DNA from: Paratrimastix pyriformis
Lineage: Eukaryota; Preaxostyla; Paratrimastigidae
Direction of reading: 5' to 3'
Assembly (NCBI GenBank): GCA_027972325.1
Contig: JAPMOS010000006.1
Span: 660,501-724,500 of the forward strand
DNA: 64,000 nt
The translations under genes were made by a program, and so were the position numbers. Below are positions 45,001-55,254 of this stretch, one piece after another. The notes under the pieces were generated by a model, which saw only the letters and a list, made by a program, of their open reading frames with translations, was not told the DNA's origin and ran no database searches. Every line of letters starts with the position of its first letter. The first letter of the stretch is position 1.

Positions 45001-46012
45001 AGGACGGACGTGCCGATGGCCGATGGCCGCGAACCGCTGCTCGGCGGTGACCCTGTGTGCCTGAGCCTGGGAGGAGAGGGGCCGGCTCCAGGCGTCCCGC
45101 TCGGCGGCATCGGCGGGGCTGTTCCGGTCGAGGAGCAGGGTCGCCGGCGGGGCCAGCGAGCTCGACGAAAACCGCATGTCCCCCGCCGCCGCGGCCGCCG
45201 CTTCGAGAACACTCGCGTTGTTGGCGCCGGGGGGTTCGTCGAAGGGCGAGGGGTGGAGCGGGTGGACGTGCAGGTGGGACTGGCGGAGCTTGTCCACCTC
45301 GGGGAAGAGCTCCCCGGCAAGGTTCCCGAACGGGGCCGGCGCCGCCTCGCGTGGGGCAAGAGAGGCCCGCATCGAACGCACCGAGCGGGCGGATGCAGGG
45401 GTGTTGGGACGCGAGGCGGGAGAGGCAGGCGGATATGCCGAGAGGGGGAGGTCGATCGAGGCTGGGGGGGTGGGGCCCCGCGAGCTGTGCATCGACAAGG
45501 AGCGGCTCGCCGGCACGGCACTCGAGGGCCGCGAGCGAGATGTGGAAAGTGGCGGACGGGCACTTGGCGGGATCGGAGGAACCGGGGTCACATCGACCAG
45601 GGGCTTGAGAAGGTCCGGATCCTCGGGGGCGCGCGTCTTAAGCGTGGCAATTTGCCCTCGTTTCAAGAAAACGCCCTCTTCAATGACTTGCCCTTGCGCA
45701 TCGCGCTATTTAGAAGAAAATTCATCTGGCCGAACATGGACGGAGAGGACAAACCTCTGGGAGGAGAGTGATATTGAGGTCGGAAGAACGGGGCGCATCA
45801 CGTAAAGAGGAGTACAATTGTGACTGTTTAGATGGAGGCACTGGTTGTTCCACAGCAACTGCCATCGGAGGAGTCGAAGCGGAGGCAGAGGGAGCGTAGG
45901 AAATTTTGAGAACCCGTTGTTTTTTTGATTCCTTCGTTCGTTGCGCACACTGAGATGGTAGGAAGAGCGCTAAGTTGGCTTTTCCAGCCGAATTTTGCGG
46001 AGATGCGTTCAT
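42079..46012 (-). CDS. Large Pro/Ala/Ser-rich, mostly disordered protein
   Basis: No family recognised. Exon 1 (46012 to 45755) starts MNASPQNSAGK. A 49-nt intron (donor GTTTGT, 45706-45754) leads to RDAQGQVIEEGVFLKRGQ in exact phase. There follow long Pro/Ser/Thr/Ala tracts, a Thr-Pro repeat near 44760 that follows a GTGGGG-type repeat, a glutamine stretch (about 42530), and short ordered-looking islands: MVAFHIVRPGTAPPG (about 43780), FGRAPLELMPLTPTPEE (about 42990), FAAMAQALKSAIAEATQMAE (about 42590), DVSGLIHFFVPPP (about 42290) and the basic C-terminus RPRGLSQSFRR before the stop at 42079. At least two more frame changes (near 44950 and 44300) imply introns. Repeated TPRSARS and TPRTP motifs look like proline-directed kinase sites. 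Function unknown; perhaps a cytoskeletal or signalling scaffold. Confidence 0.65.
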
Positions 46013-46074
46013 CGAAGCATTTCGGGCTAAAAAACCTCAACGTCTGGATTTGTGCAAATCTCCACGGGGTGAAG
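46013..46074. promoter_or_regulatory. 62-bp bidirectional start region
   Basis: Separates the ATGs of the Pro-rich gene (46012, minus) and the SCI1-like gene (46075, plus). Both starts are backed by complete downstream splice models. Confidence 0.55.
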
Positions 46075-47159
46075 ATGGAGCCGAGTGTTGCTGCGCCGGC
46101 GCCGCCTGAAGAGAAGAAGGCCGACGAAGAATCGACCTCCGAATCGGAGAGTGATAAAGAAGAGAAGAAGGAGCACAAGCGCCATGACAAGAGCAAGCAT
46201 CACCATTCGCACTCGCGTTCGCATCACCACAAAAAGGAGAAAGGACACAAAAAGCACCGGAAGGACGAAGACGCTGAATCTTCTTCAAGTTCCGAAGATT
46301 CATCATCAGACGCCGGCTCCGACTCAGAGTCGAGTGATGAGAAGCATCACAAGCACAAGCATCACAAGCACAAGCACCACCACAAGAAGCACCACAAGAA
46401 GAGCAAAAAGGAGGAGTCGCCCAATTTTGGAGCTGAAGCCTCATTCGGGGAGCACGGAGGTCTGTTTCGTTCCCATTCCCGTTTTCTTTCTGACATTTTT
46501 TGCATGAAGTTCTCAGAGAGAGCGACCTCTATGTCAGGAAGGAGGAATTTCGCGCCTGGGCCATGGATCAACGAAAGATAGAGATTGACTCTCTCCCACA
46601 ATTCGAGCTCAAAAAGCTGTTCTTAGATTATATGGAGGTCTATCCATCATCCGCGCCCCATTTCTGATCCGCTCCGAATCCTTGTACAGGACTATAATAC
46701 CTCGACCTTTCCGAAAAGTTCCGGGAATAAGGTCTGGACGTGGCGGCGGCCAACGTATATCCTCCCCACCCTCGTTTCTCTGTAGTACTACAACTTGGAG
46801 CAGTGGATGCAAGATGAACAAATCCGCAAGGCCCTCGAGCACGAGGAATTGCTCAAGAAAGGCCTGGCCCCAGAGCAGCAGGAGAGGACAAACTTCGATG
46901 ACGATGAGGCAGCGGTCCGTCCCACCGACCGCATGTGCACCATTCCCACCCCTGTCCCTGCGCCCGGAGACTTCAGGGCTTCTGTTGGTGTTTGTGGGTG
47001 CGCCGGCCGCAGCTGCGGGTCAATCGACGGTTCACCAAGCGCGCACAGATGCGTCAGGATGCCTTGAACGAGCAGGCTTCGATGATCTACAATGCCCGCG
47101 CCCGCGAGCTTGACGCCATGGCCAAAATCTTGGGGACCCTCAAGGCCGAGCGCAAATAG
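46075..47159 (+). CDS. SCI1-like (style cell-cycle inhibitor family) Lys/His-rich nuclear protein
   Basis: Five exons (46075-46459, 46510-46637, 46690-46731, 46786-46914, 47013-47159) close in phase to 276 aa. The N-terminal half is acidic then extremely His/Lys/Ser-rich (HKHKHHKHKHHHKKHHKKSKK), typical of nuclear-speckle proteins. The ordered core follows: LYVRKEEFRAWAMDQRKI, LPQFELKKLFLDYMEDYN, NKYYNLEQWM. This matches the D-Y-F/Y-x-K-x2-E-F-x2-W ... F-x-D-x3-D-W/Y-N ... K-Y-Y pattern I know from plant SCI1 and its unnamed relatives in other eukaryotes. The C-terminus is a helical RFTKRAQMRQDALNEQ segment. Donors GTCTGT, GTCTAT, GTCTGG and GTCCGT. Family call is from memory of that motif; function in protists is unknown. 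Confidence 0.7.
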
Positions 47160-47219
47160 AGGCCTCCAGGATTGTTTGCCCGTGCTGTTATTCCTCGCGA
47201 AAACATGCAGAGCAACTCA

Positions 47220-50200
47220 TTATGAGGCTGCTGGTGGCCTCTCGGTGGCGGGCTCGTCCCAGTAGCCGTCGCGCTGGTTGCAAACCTCGGCGAGGCCGCT
47301 CAGCTGGCGCAAACGGAGGCTGAGATGGTAGTGGAAGTGGTGTGACTGGGGGCTGGGGTCGTGGCAGAGGCTCTCGATGTCCAACTCAAAGGTCCGCAGG
47401 CCCGCACAGAGACGGGCGATCCGGTTGGCCGAGCTGACCGGAACCCGCGCCGTGGCTCCCCGGACGGCCAGATCCCGCAGCCGTCGCAGCTGTTCGACGG
47501 CCCGCAGGCCCGAGGGGCTCAGCAAGCGACAGTGGGACAGGCAGAGCGTCTCCAGAGCCGGGCAGGCTTCGAGAGCCCCGGTGGGGTCCTGCAGCCCCGC
47601 GCATCGGGACAGGTCCAACGCCACCAGGCAGGGCAACGGGTCGAAGCGCGGCCGCACGAGGCGCCCCAAGTTGGTGAGCTGGAGGGCTTCGAGCATGGGG
47701 CAGTTGCGGGTCAGCAGGCGGCACTCCTCGTCGCCCAGGAAGCGGCTCCCGGCGATGGTCAAGCTGACCAGCGTCGGCCCGAAGCTGCCGAAGATGGCCC
47801 CCAGGGTGGGCGCGTCGAGGCGCGGCGGCTGGACGAGCCGCAGCCGGACCAGGTTGCGGTGGGGCCGCAGCGCCTGCGTCAGCTGCTCGGCTGTGGAGCA
47901 CTGGGCCCCCGTCAGGGCCAGGGCTCTCAGCTGGGGGCAGCACACGGGACCCGGGCACAGAGGCAGCACCAGCTCGCGGATAGCGGGGTGGCAGAGGGCC
48001 GGGCCTGGGAGCAGCTCCATCGTCGTCGGTCGGCCATCGCGGGGCGGACAAGCGGGCGGGGAACCCGAGGTAGGCGCGGCCGGGTGTGGTAATGGCCTTG
48101 GCAAGTCGTCGCGTCGCAGGAGGGGCGCCGACGGGTCGGCCAGCAAATGCGGGGCCGACAGGAAGAGTAGCTGGGGCAGGGTTCGCAGCTCGTCGAAGAG
48201 GGGGCCGCACGGCCAGGGTGGGAGCGAGAGCCGCAGGGCGCGCGGGAAGAAAACCCCCAGCCTGAAGGGGGGCGGCCCGGGTGCCGGGGCGGCCGGCAGG
48301 AGGTACGTCGGGCCCGAGAGGAGCGGGCCCAGCAGGGGGCAGCCCGAGATGTCCACCGTGTGGCAGCTGGCCATGGGGCAGCCCACCACCAGCCAGCCCA
48401 GGGTGCCCAGCGAGAGCAGGGCCAGCCGCTCGACGGCCGGGCAGCGCAGCTCGACGGCCGACAGGGTGGCCAGCTGGGAGAGGCACACCACTCGCAGCCG
48501 GGCAGAGGCCACGGCCACCCGCTGCAGCTGCAGGGGCACCCCGGGGCCCCCCGCCAGGGCCAGGGTGCCCTCGAGGAAGGGCGTGTCCAGGACCACCTCC
48601 CGCAGGCACACCAAGGCCCAGGGGTCCATGTCCAGGTGCCGCAGGCCGGCCAGCCGGAAGAAGCCGCTCGGCCCCTCGGCGGGCAGGCTGCTGTTGTGCA
48701 GGGGGGAGGAAGAGGGAGGCCGTTCGCGGTGATGAAGGGGTCTTCGGGCGGGGAGGGAGCCGAGGGAACCGACCTGGGCTGCTGGGGCAGGGCCAGATGG
48801 GGCGCGCCCGAGTCGTGGCCGATCCAGAGGCGCGGGAAGGGAACGGGGAAGGCGCCCCGCGGGCCGGCCCCCTCTTCCCCTTCCTGGCTGCCTTGGGGCT
48901 GGCTCGGCTGCGCGGCGCTGGCCGAGGCGGCCCACTCGAAGGTCTCCAGGGACGGCGCCCCCGCAAGGAGGTGGGCCAGGTTGGGGGCGGTCATGGGGCA
49001 TCCACGCACCTCGAGCCGCCGCAAGGCGGGGAAGGAGGCCGCGTTGGGACGGGTGGGCTGGCTGGTCAGGCGGGCCACCACCTGCAGCCGGGGGCACCGG
49101 ACGAGGGCCAGCTCGGCCAGCGGGCAGGCGGAGGCCGGGGCGATGTGCTCCAGCAGCACCTCGCCCAGCAGGGGGCAGTCGGCCAGCCGGAGGGCCCGCA
49201 GGGTGGCCGGGGTGCGCAGCCGGAGAGTGCCCAGCCCTGGGCAGCCCGCCAGGGAGAAGGACTCGGCCCCGGACATGCAGCACATGCAGTCCCGGGCAGC
49301 CTCGAGGGCCCGCGGCCCCGCGAAGGAGGGGCACTGGGCCAGGACGACCCGGCGCAGGGCCGGCAGCAGCATCCGGGCCCCGCCCAGCGGGAGGCCCGCG
49401 GCCTGCAGGGAGACGAGCGACTGGTGGCAGCCCAGGGTCCCCACCAGGTCCAGCAAGCCCCCACAGGGCGCCGCCTCGCCCCCCGCGAAGGAACACCCCT
49501 GCAAGCGCAGGTGGCGCAGCCGGCCCAGCGGGTGCAACACCGGGCTGAGCAACTGGGGGCCCCCGGGCGGGGGCGGGGCGGCGGGGGCCATCCCGATGAC
49601 TTCGATGCGGCACCCGCAGAGGCCCAGCTCGGCCAGGGCCGGCAGCCAGGTGGTCCCGCCCAGGGCGACCGTGCAGCAGCCGGTCGGGTCGGGAGGCTGG
49701 GGGTCGGCGCTGCAGTCATCGGCCGCCCTTTCCATCTCGTCGGCGTCCCCGAGGGCATCCTGGGGGGCGCGGCACCAGAACCGCGGAAAGGCCGCCTCCC
49801 AGCCACAGGCGGAGCCGCTTGGGCCCTCGTCGCCGCACTGCTCGCAGCCCTCCGAGAGGCGCAGCAGGGAGGAGCGGGGCGGCATGGAGATGGCCGTCCA
49901 CAGGGCCGAGGCGACCGGGGGCAGGACGCCCAGGTGCAGATAAGCCAGCCGGGCCAGCCGGAGGCCCGTCAGGTTGCAGCGACCCCCCGGCGAGGGCAGC
50001 ACCACAAGTGAGCGAAGGGCGGGCGCGCAGGCCCCCAGGACGCGCATCCACAGGGGCGGGCGGGCCGCCTCGTCCTCCGCAGCACCGGGGCCCGGGGGGG
50101 CCAGGGGGCGGCCGGTGGCCCAGTGCTCGTCGCCGGTGGACAGCCCCTCGGTGGCGTTGGCCAGGACGAGGCTGTGCAGAGAGGCCCCCATCCGGGCCAG

Positions 50201-51205
50201 CAGCTCGCCGAATGTGAGCACCTCGTCGAGGTCCTCGCCCCCCCGGGCCACCGCCGCCGCCTCCCTCGCCTCCGGGGGGACTTCTGCTTCGTCGGGGTGG
50301 GGACGGGTGCGCTGAAGGCGGAGGCGGACGGTCGGACAGAAGACCAGGTGGCGCAGGGCAGGCAAGACGGCGGGTGAGGGCGCACCTGCTTCGTCGGGGC
50401 CTCCAAGTCTGAGGGTGAGACTCGGCCCGACGGGCGGCCGGGGCGGAGGGGCGGCCGGGGCGGCAGCTGCCACCAGGGGCGGAGGTGGCGCCGGGGGAGC
50501 GGCGGGCGGTGGGCGTGCCTCATGGGCCTCCGTGGGCAGGTAGATCAGAGTATGGACGGTGGCCAGGCCCAGGGGTCCGACCACCAAGCGGGGATGGTTA
50601 GTGTGGAGCCACCGCAGGCAGGGGCACTGGACGGTCATCGGGCTGGACGAGGCGGCCCGGAGGGGCGGGATGAGGAGGCAGAGCCGCACCAAGAAGGGCC
50701 ACTCGAAAACCAGGGGCTCAGGGACGGGCGTTTCGATGGGCCCCGGAAGCGAGTGGCTCCACATGAAGCGGCGCAGCTGGGGAAACGTCCGCATGAAGGG
50801 GGCGAACCGGGGGAAGGGAGCCGGGATCGCGGGTGCAGAAGAAGAAGCGGGAGAAAGCCACAAAAACTCACTCATGTTTTGGAGTGCTTCGTGCGGTCGA
50901 GACAGCAAGTTTTGGGCCACCCAATCGACAGAGGCACGAAGTGTCAGTGAGCGAAGCGCCGTGAACCGGTTGAATATGCGGGCCAAAGGGGGCGGTTTCT
51001 TCGCGGAATCCAGTTGGAGAGAAATGACATGCGAAAAAAAGTGCCACAGTTGTTGACAGGTCGAACAAACAGAGAAGGAGTCCCTCAACGAGAGCCCACG
51101 AATGCAAAGGGAGAAACACTCGAAGGGCAGACTCGCTAACGTTGAGATGCTCTCGGTTGTTCCGTGACTTGATGACAGTCCTCCCACAAGCGACAACTGC
51201 GCCAT
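47220..51205 (-). CDS. F-box / leucine-rich-repeat protein, 1300 aa
   Basis: Two exons, 51205-48774 and 48690-47220, separated by an 83-nt intron (donor GTCGGT, acceptor CAACAG). The join is in exact phase and gives 1300 aa. An F-box-like segment lies at the N-terminus (LASLPFECFSLCIRGLSLRD, then CSTCQQLWHF), followed by many irregular LRRs rich in C-P-x-L and L-x-L-x-x-C motifs, for example LRHLRLQGCSF, LRALRLADCPLLGEV, LRRLEVRGCPM and ALDLSRCAGLQ, of the Cys-containing (FBXL) type. Such proteins are substrate receptors of SCF ubiquitin ligases; the target is unknown. Several low-complexity inserts (Pro/Ala near 50450) interrupt the repeats. The gene starts about 55 bp from RAD51C and ends 60 bp from the convergent SCI1-like gene. 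Confidence 0.85.
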
Positions 51206-51261
51206 TCGAACTAGATACTGCCTGGAAATAAATAAATGGGGCGAGTGGCTAAAACTCAGGG
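51206..51261. promoter_or_regulatory. Bidirectional start region, F-box/LRR / RAD51C
   Basis: The RAD51C-like reading frame opens directly after this stretch but has no ATG of its own before conserved residues. An ATG at about 51236 opens a different, short frame. The true RAD51C start exon may lie here. Confidence 0.4.
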
Positions 51262-53295
51262 TTGCAACATTCAACCGGAGCCGCACATCAAACGAAATTG
51301 GGAGACCGCCCTTTAAGCGAGTATCCTTTTTCGCCCTCTCAACTTGCTCTGCTCATCAAATATGGCTTCCGATCCGCAGCCGATTTGCTCGCGGTTCGGG
51401 GGCCAGTTGAGTTAGCAAAGGATCTGGGTGGTATTCCTGGGCAAGAATCCAACGATATTCTCTCGATCTTTAAGAGATTCGACGCTTCCTCGATCTCTGC
51501 GCCTCCTGTTTCGGCCTGGGATCTTCTCCAAATGACACCACAAACGGCCCTTCCGACTCTTTGCGAGGACGTTGATCAGATTCTGGGAGGAGGAGTCCCG
51601 TTGGGTTGTATCACCGAGTTTTGTCTGACTGCCCTCTTCTCGAGTGCCTCATTTTTATTTTCTCTCTCTCTCCCCCCCCCCCCCCCCCCCCCCGTCTCCC
51701 CCCGCCTAGGCGGTTCTCCGGGCATCGGCAAGACACAACTGGGGTCTGCTTTCTTATGACTGTGGCCTCACGTTTCGCTTGCCTTAGCATGCAATTAGCT
51801 GTCAGTGTTCAGCTCCCACACTCCGTTGGAGGACTGAGCGCTGAAGCAGTGTACATAGGTCGGATTGCGATATCTCCACGGTCATACGGGAACCCCCCTT
51901 TCAGATACGGAGGGCAGTTTCATGGCGGAGCGTGCCGAAATGATGGCCAAGGCACTCGGCGACATGCCAGAGTCTGTGCCATCCTGTCCCTCTGCTCGAC
52001 CTGCTCACCGGAAACAGGGCTCCAACCCCCGATGCTTTCCTGAGCCATATCTACATCTTCAGGGTGCACGATTATGCCGAAATGATGGCTGCCGTTCATG
52101 TGTTGCAGACAACGTTCTTGGCTGAGCACCCCAAGGTTTGCCTCATTTCTGCTCAGCCTGCTGGACTCGGGAATCCGCACCCCAGGTGCGAGCCGTTATT
52201 GTGGACAGTGTGTCGGCTCCATTCCGACATGGCTTTTTGGGTGACATGACCAAGCGTTCCCGCCTCTTGGCCACATTTGCGCATTCCTTGCAGAGGGTTG
52301 CCAATCGGCAGCCTCCCCTCGCAGTCTGGCTGCGGCTCTTCCTCGCTGTCGTCTTCACTACTTGTCCCACTTCAGGTCGTTGTGACGAACCAGATCACCA
52401 CAAAGTTCGGGCCCGATCATTCTGCGACCCCGGGAGTGGGCGGTGCTCGCCTCGTGCCGTCACTCGGCGAGACATGGGCGCACGCGGTCACCCACCGAGT
52501 GGGCCTGCAAATGGTTTGTTTCGCCTCCTGACCATTTAGTTCGACACCCAACCAAGGAGACTGATCGGTCTGGGGGCCCCATCCGCGTCGCCACCATCCT
52601 CAAGAGTCCCTGGTTGGCCCATGCTCGAGCCCCCTACACCATCACGTCAGCTGGTCTGGCAGGGATTTTGCTTCATCAGCGCAAGTGCATCTTCCAGCAT
52701 AGGGATTCGGCAGATGGAAGAAGACCGCATCCCTGCACCCGAGAGCCACTCACAGAATCCTGTCTTCGAAGGGCTCTCTCAACAAGCCCTGGCCTACCAC
52801 CCTGCAGACCGGTGGGTGGACAATCCGCCTTCAGGAGCCGCTCCTCTCGGACGCGAGGATGAGGATGAGCGTGCGCTCCTCGAAGCGGAGGCCGATCAGG
52901 GAAAGACTCTCCTTCCCGCGCCTCCTCCATCATCGCAGGCCTCTCAACGTGGACCTTCCCAGAGTCTTCCTGCATTCGTCCCGGCCACCCAGCCCCCGAC
53001 CCCATCTCAGCCACCACAAGGGAGTCGGCGCATCCATCTCGCGTCCCCGTTGACCTCGCTTTCCCCCACGCAATCTCTCAAGCAACGTCTAGCGGAGCGT
53101 CATGTCCAGCCCTCCGTGGTCCAGTCGCAAGCCCAGATGCTCGCCACACAGTCTGCCGGAACTCAGGTGGTTCCTTCAACGCAGGCAACATCCAGATCCC
53201 AGACGACGACACCTGCACACAGTCATCCGGAAGTGCCCGCGAAGCATTCTTCCGAAGAATTACTTGCGGGAACGCCGAAGAAGGGACGTCTTTGA
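51262..53295 (+). CDS. RAD51C: RAD51C-type RecA/RAD51 paralogue with SQ/TQ-rich C-terminal tail
   Basis: RAD51 paralogue acting in homologous recombination and Holliday-junction metabolism. Residues follow human RAD51C: FSPSQLALLIKYGF, DQILGGGVPLGCITEF, Walker A CGSPGIGKTQLG (split by introns 51623-51709 and the next), MQLAVSVQLPHSVGG, EAVYIDTEGSFMAERAEMM, SHIYIFRVHDYAEMM, Walker B RAVIVDSVSAPFRHG, VVTNQITTKFG, LVPSLGETWAHAVTHRV and RVATILKSPW. Beyond the usual C-terminus a tail of about 190 residues carries thirteen SQ or TQ dipeptides and ends in basic TPKKGRL, possibly nuclear. Donors GTCTGA, GTCTGC, GTCGGA. The frame has no in-frame ATG before the conserved N-terminus, so a short upstream exon is missing from this model. 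Confidence 0.9.
51672..51693. repeat. C22 polypyrimidine run before a RAD51C acceptor
   Basis: Twenty-two C ending 16 bp before the exon that begins in the Walker A codon. It follows a (CT)n stretch, so the whole acceptor tract is pyrimidine with an unusual all-C core. Confidence 0.9.
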
Positions 53296-53574
53296 GGCAA
53301 ACGGCCGTTCTGCCAGCAGACATGACCGTAATTCTCTGGAGGCAAATACAAGACTTTTGTGCAACCCAGCAGACAATCCTACGGATGATCCGGGGCAAAA
53401 GGGCAAGCGCGAAACATCACTTGAGGTTGAACGCAGCGCCTATTTCGAGGCGGTGTGGGGGAGAACTGCCTGTTCGACCGGCTTGAGACAGACCGGCTTG
53501 AGAAAAGTTGAGAAAAGGTCTGTTGGTCGTGTCGCGTTGTCTGGAATTTCCATTGATCGGTTTAAAATAGAGAG

Positions 53575-54862
53575 ATGCAGCGCAACTGCTACACTTGCGG
53601 ACAGCCCGGCCACTTTGCTCGGTCTGACTTGACTCCCATCCTCATCCTCATTGTCTCTCTTGGCCTGTAGCGATTGCCCCAACCGCACTCAGGCGGCGGC
53701 AGCTGTTGTCGCGCTTCCTGTTACCATTGCTGCCCCTGCTCCTCAGGGTGTCTGCTACAACTGTGGTCAGGCCGGCCACTTTGCCCGGTTTGTTGCGGCA
53801 TTGTTATTAACCGCATTTCTTAATGTTGGATTAGCAACTGCCCCAACCCCAAGGCCGGGAATGGTTTGCGAACGTCACAAGATTGTGGTGCATCTTGTCA
53901 ACATTTTCTTTCATAGCTCCCGTTTCTATGAAGCTGTGCTACATCTGCAGTCTGTACATTCTTCCATCGCCGACCTTTATTCATCTATCATCTTTTATCC
54001 GAACAGACCAGCCTGGCCACTTGGCTCGTGACTGCCCCAGCGGTGGTGCTGTCGTTCGCCCCGCCCAGCTTTGCTACAGTCGGTTTTGCTCTTTGTAGAA
54101 ACATGGTCTCATCATTTCTTTTCAGACTGCAACCAGCCCGGCCACCTCGCCCGGGATTGCCCGAACGTCTGTGAGTCATTGTTGTTTCATTATGATTGAC
54201 GAGTTTTTAGTCGAAGGAGGGTCCCGCCTGCTACACCTGCGGTCAGGCTGGCCATCTCGCCCGGTCCGCCGTTCCTTGATTTTTCTCCGAGTGCGACTCT
54301 TTCGTAGCAACTGCCCCAACAAGCCCGCTGGCACTGCCGCCGTTCCTCAGGGTGTTTGCTACACTTGCGGTCAGGCTGGCCACATGGCTCGGTCTGTTCG
54401 TGTTCCGCCCACCCTTCATATCTTCCTTCGTTTCTTCCTCTAGCAACTGCCCCCAGAAGATTGCGACCATGGTCTGCTACACTTGCGGCCAAACCGGCCA
54501 CATGGCCCGCGACTGCCCTCAGGGTGGCTCTGCTCCTGCTGCTGCCCCCGCTCCCCGCGGCAACTGCTACACCTGCGGTCAGCCCGGCCACATGGCCCGC
54601 GACTGCCCTCAGGGTGGCGCTGCTCCTGCTGCTCCCCGCGGCAACTGCTACACCTGCGGTCAGCCCGGCCACATGGCCCGCGACTGCCCTCAGGGTGGCG
54701 CTGCTCCTGCTGCTCCTGCTGCTCCCCGCGGCACCTGCTACACCTGCGGCCAGTCGGGCCACTACGCCCGGTCTGCCTTGTTGAATCGTATCCCTCATGC
54801 ATTTTTCGTTTCCCAGCGATTGCCCCAACCGCCCCGCTGCTCCCGCCGCCACTTCCCAGTAA
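53575..54862 (+). CDS. CNBP/Gis2-like protein with ten CCHC zinc knuckles
   Basis: Single-stranded nucleic-acid-binding protein of the CNBP/Gis2/Byr3 family, which binds G-rich RNA or DNA and affects translation. Ten exons (53575-53621, 53671-53787, 53835-53863, 53917-53949, 54007-54078, 54126-54166, 54211-54263, 54308-54391, 54444-54770, 54817-54862) sum to 849 nt, 282 aa, exact phase. Ten knuckles of form C-x2-C-x4-H-x4-C follow, e.g. CYTCGQPGHFARDC, CYICNQPGHLARDC, CYTCGQSGHYARDC; human CNBP has seven. Introns of 44-57 nt cut inside knuckles: at the same Arg codon (CG|C) in knuckles 1, 2, 5, 6 and 10, at an Asn codon in 3 and 4. Knuckles 7-9 are uninterrupted near-identical tandem copies in one exon. 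No RRM or RGG box. Confidence 0.95.
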
Positions 54863-55254
54863 GCTACAATGGCCGCGGCCGTCCACTTCGGAGGTTGGGA
54901 ACTGGTTGATGGCGCAAGGATCAACCCCCTCGCACTTTGATATTCACTTGGTGCTATGTTGAGTTGTTTTATTTCATCTGCGTCTGGGCGGCGAATTGAC
55001 GGGGAGTTCTGTTTGCTTCGGAATGTCTAAATTACTGCTCCTATATCTTTTTTTTTTTTGTATCGCATTGCCCCTCTTATATGTATGGACCTCCGTTTTG
55101 CTATCCCGTCGTCGTCATTTCATTTCGGCCGTCGTCTTCCGCTTTCCTCCCTCGAATTGCATTCTGAATAAGATGAGCCTTCAGAGAAAATGCTCTGCAT
55201 TCCTTTTGGTTTCCGAAGATCCTCTGAAGCTGCCGCTCGGGGGGGGGGGGGGGG

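Noticed and set aside
47220-51205. Two overlapping minus-strand frames as two separate LRR genes
   Set aside because: An 83-nt GT-AG intron joins them in exact phase into one 1300-residue protein.
53575-54862. CCHC knuckles as part of a retroelement Gag
   Set aside because: Ten evenly spaced knuckles, nine in-phase introns, and no reverse transcriptase, protease or terminal repeats nearby; fits CNBP/Gis2.
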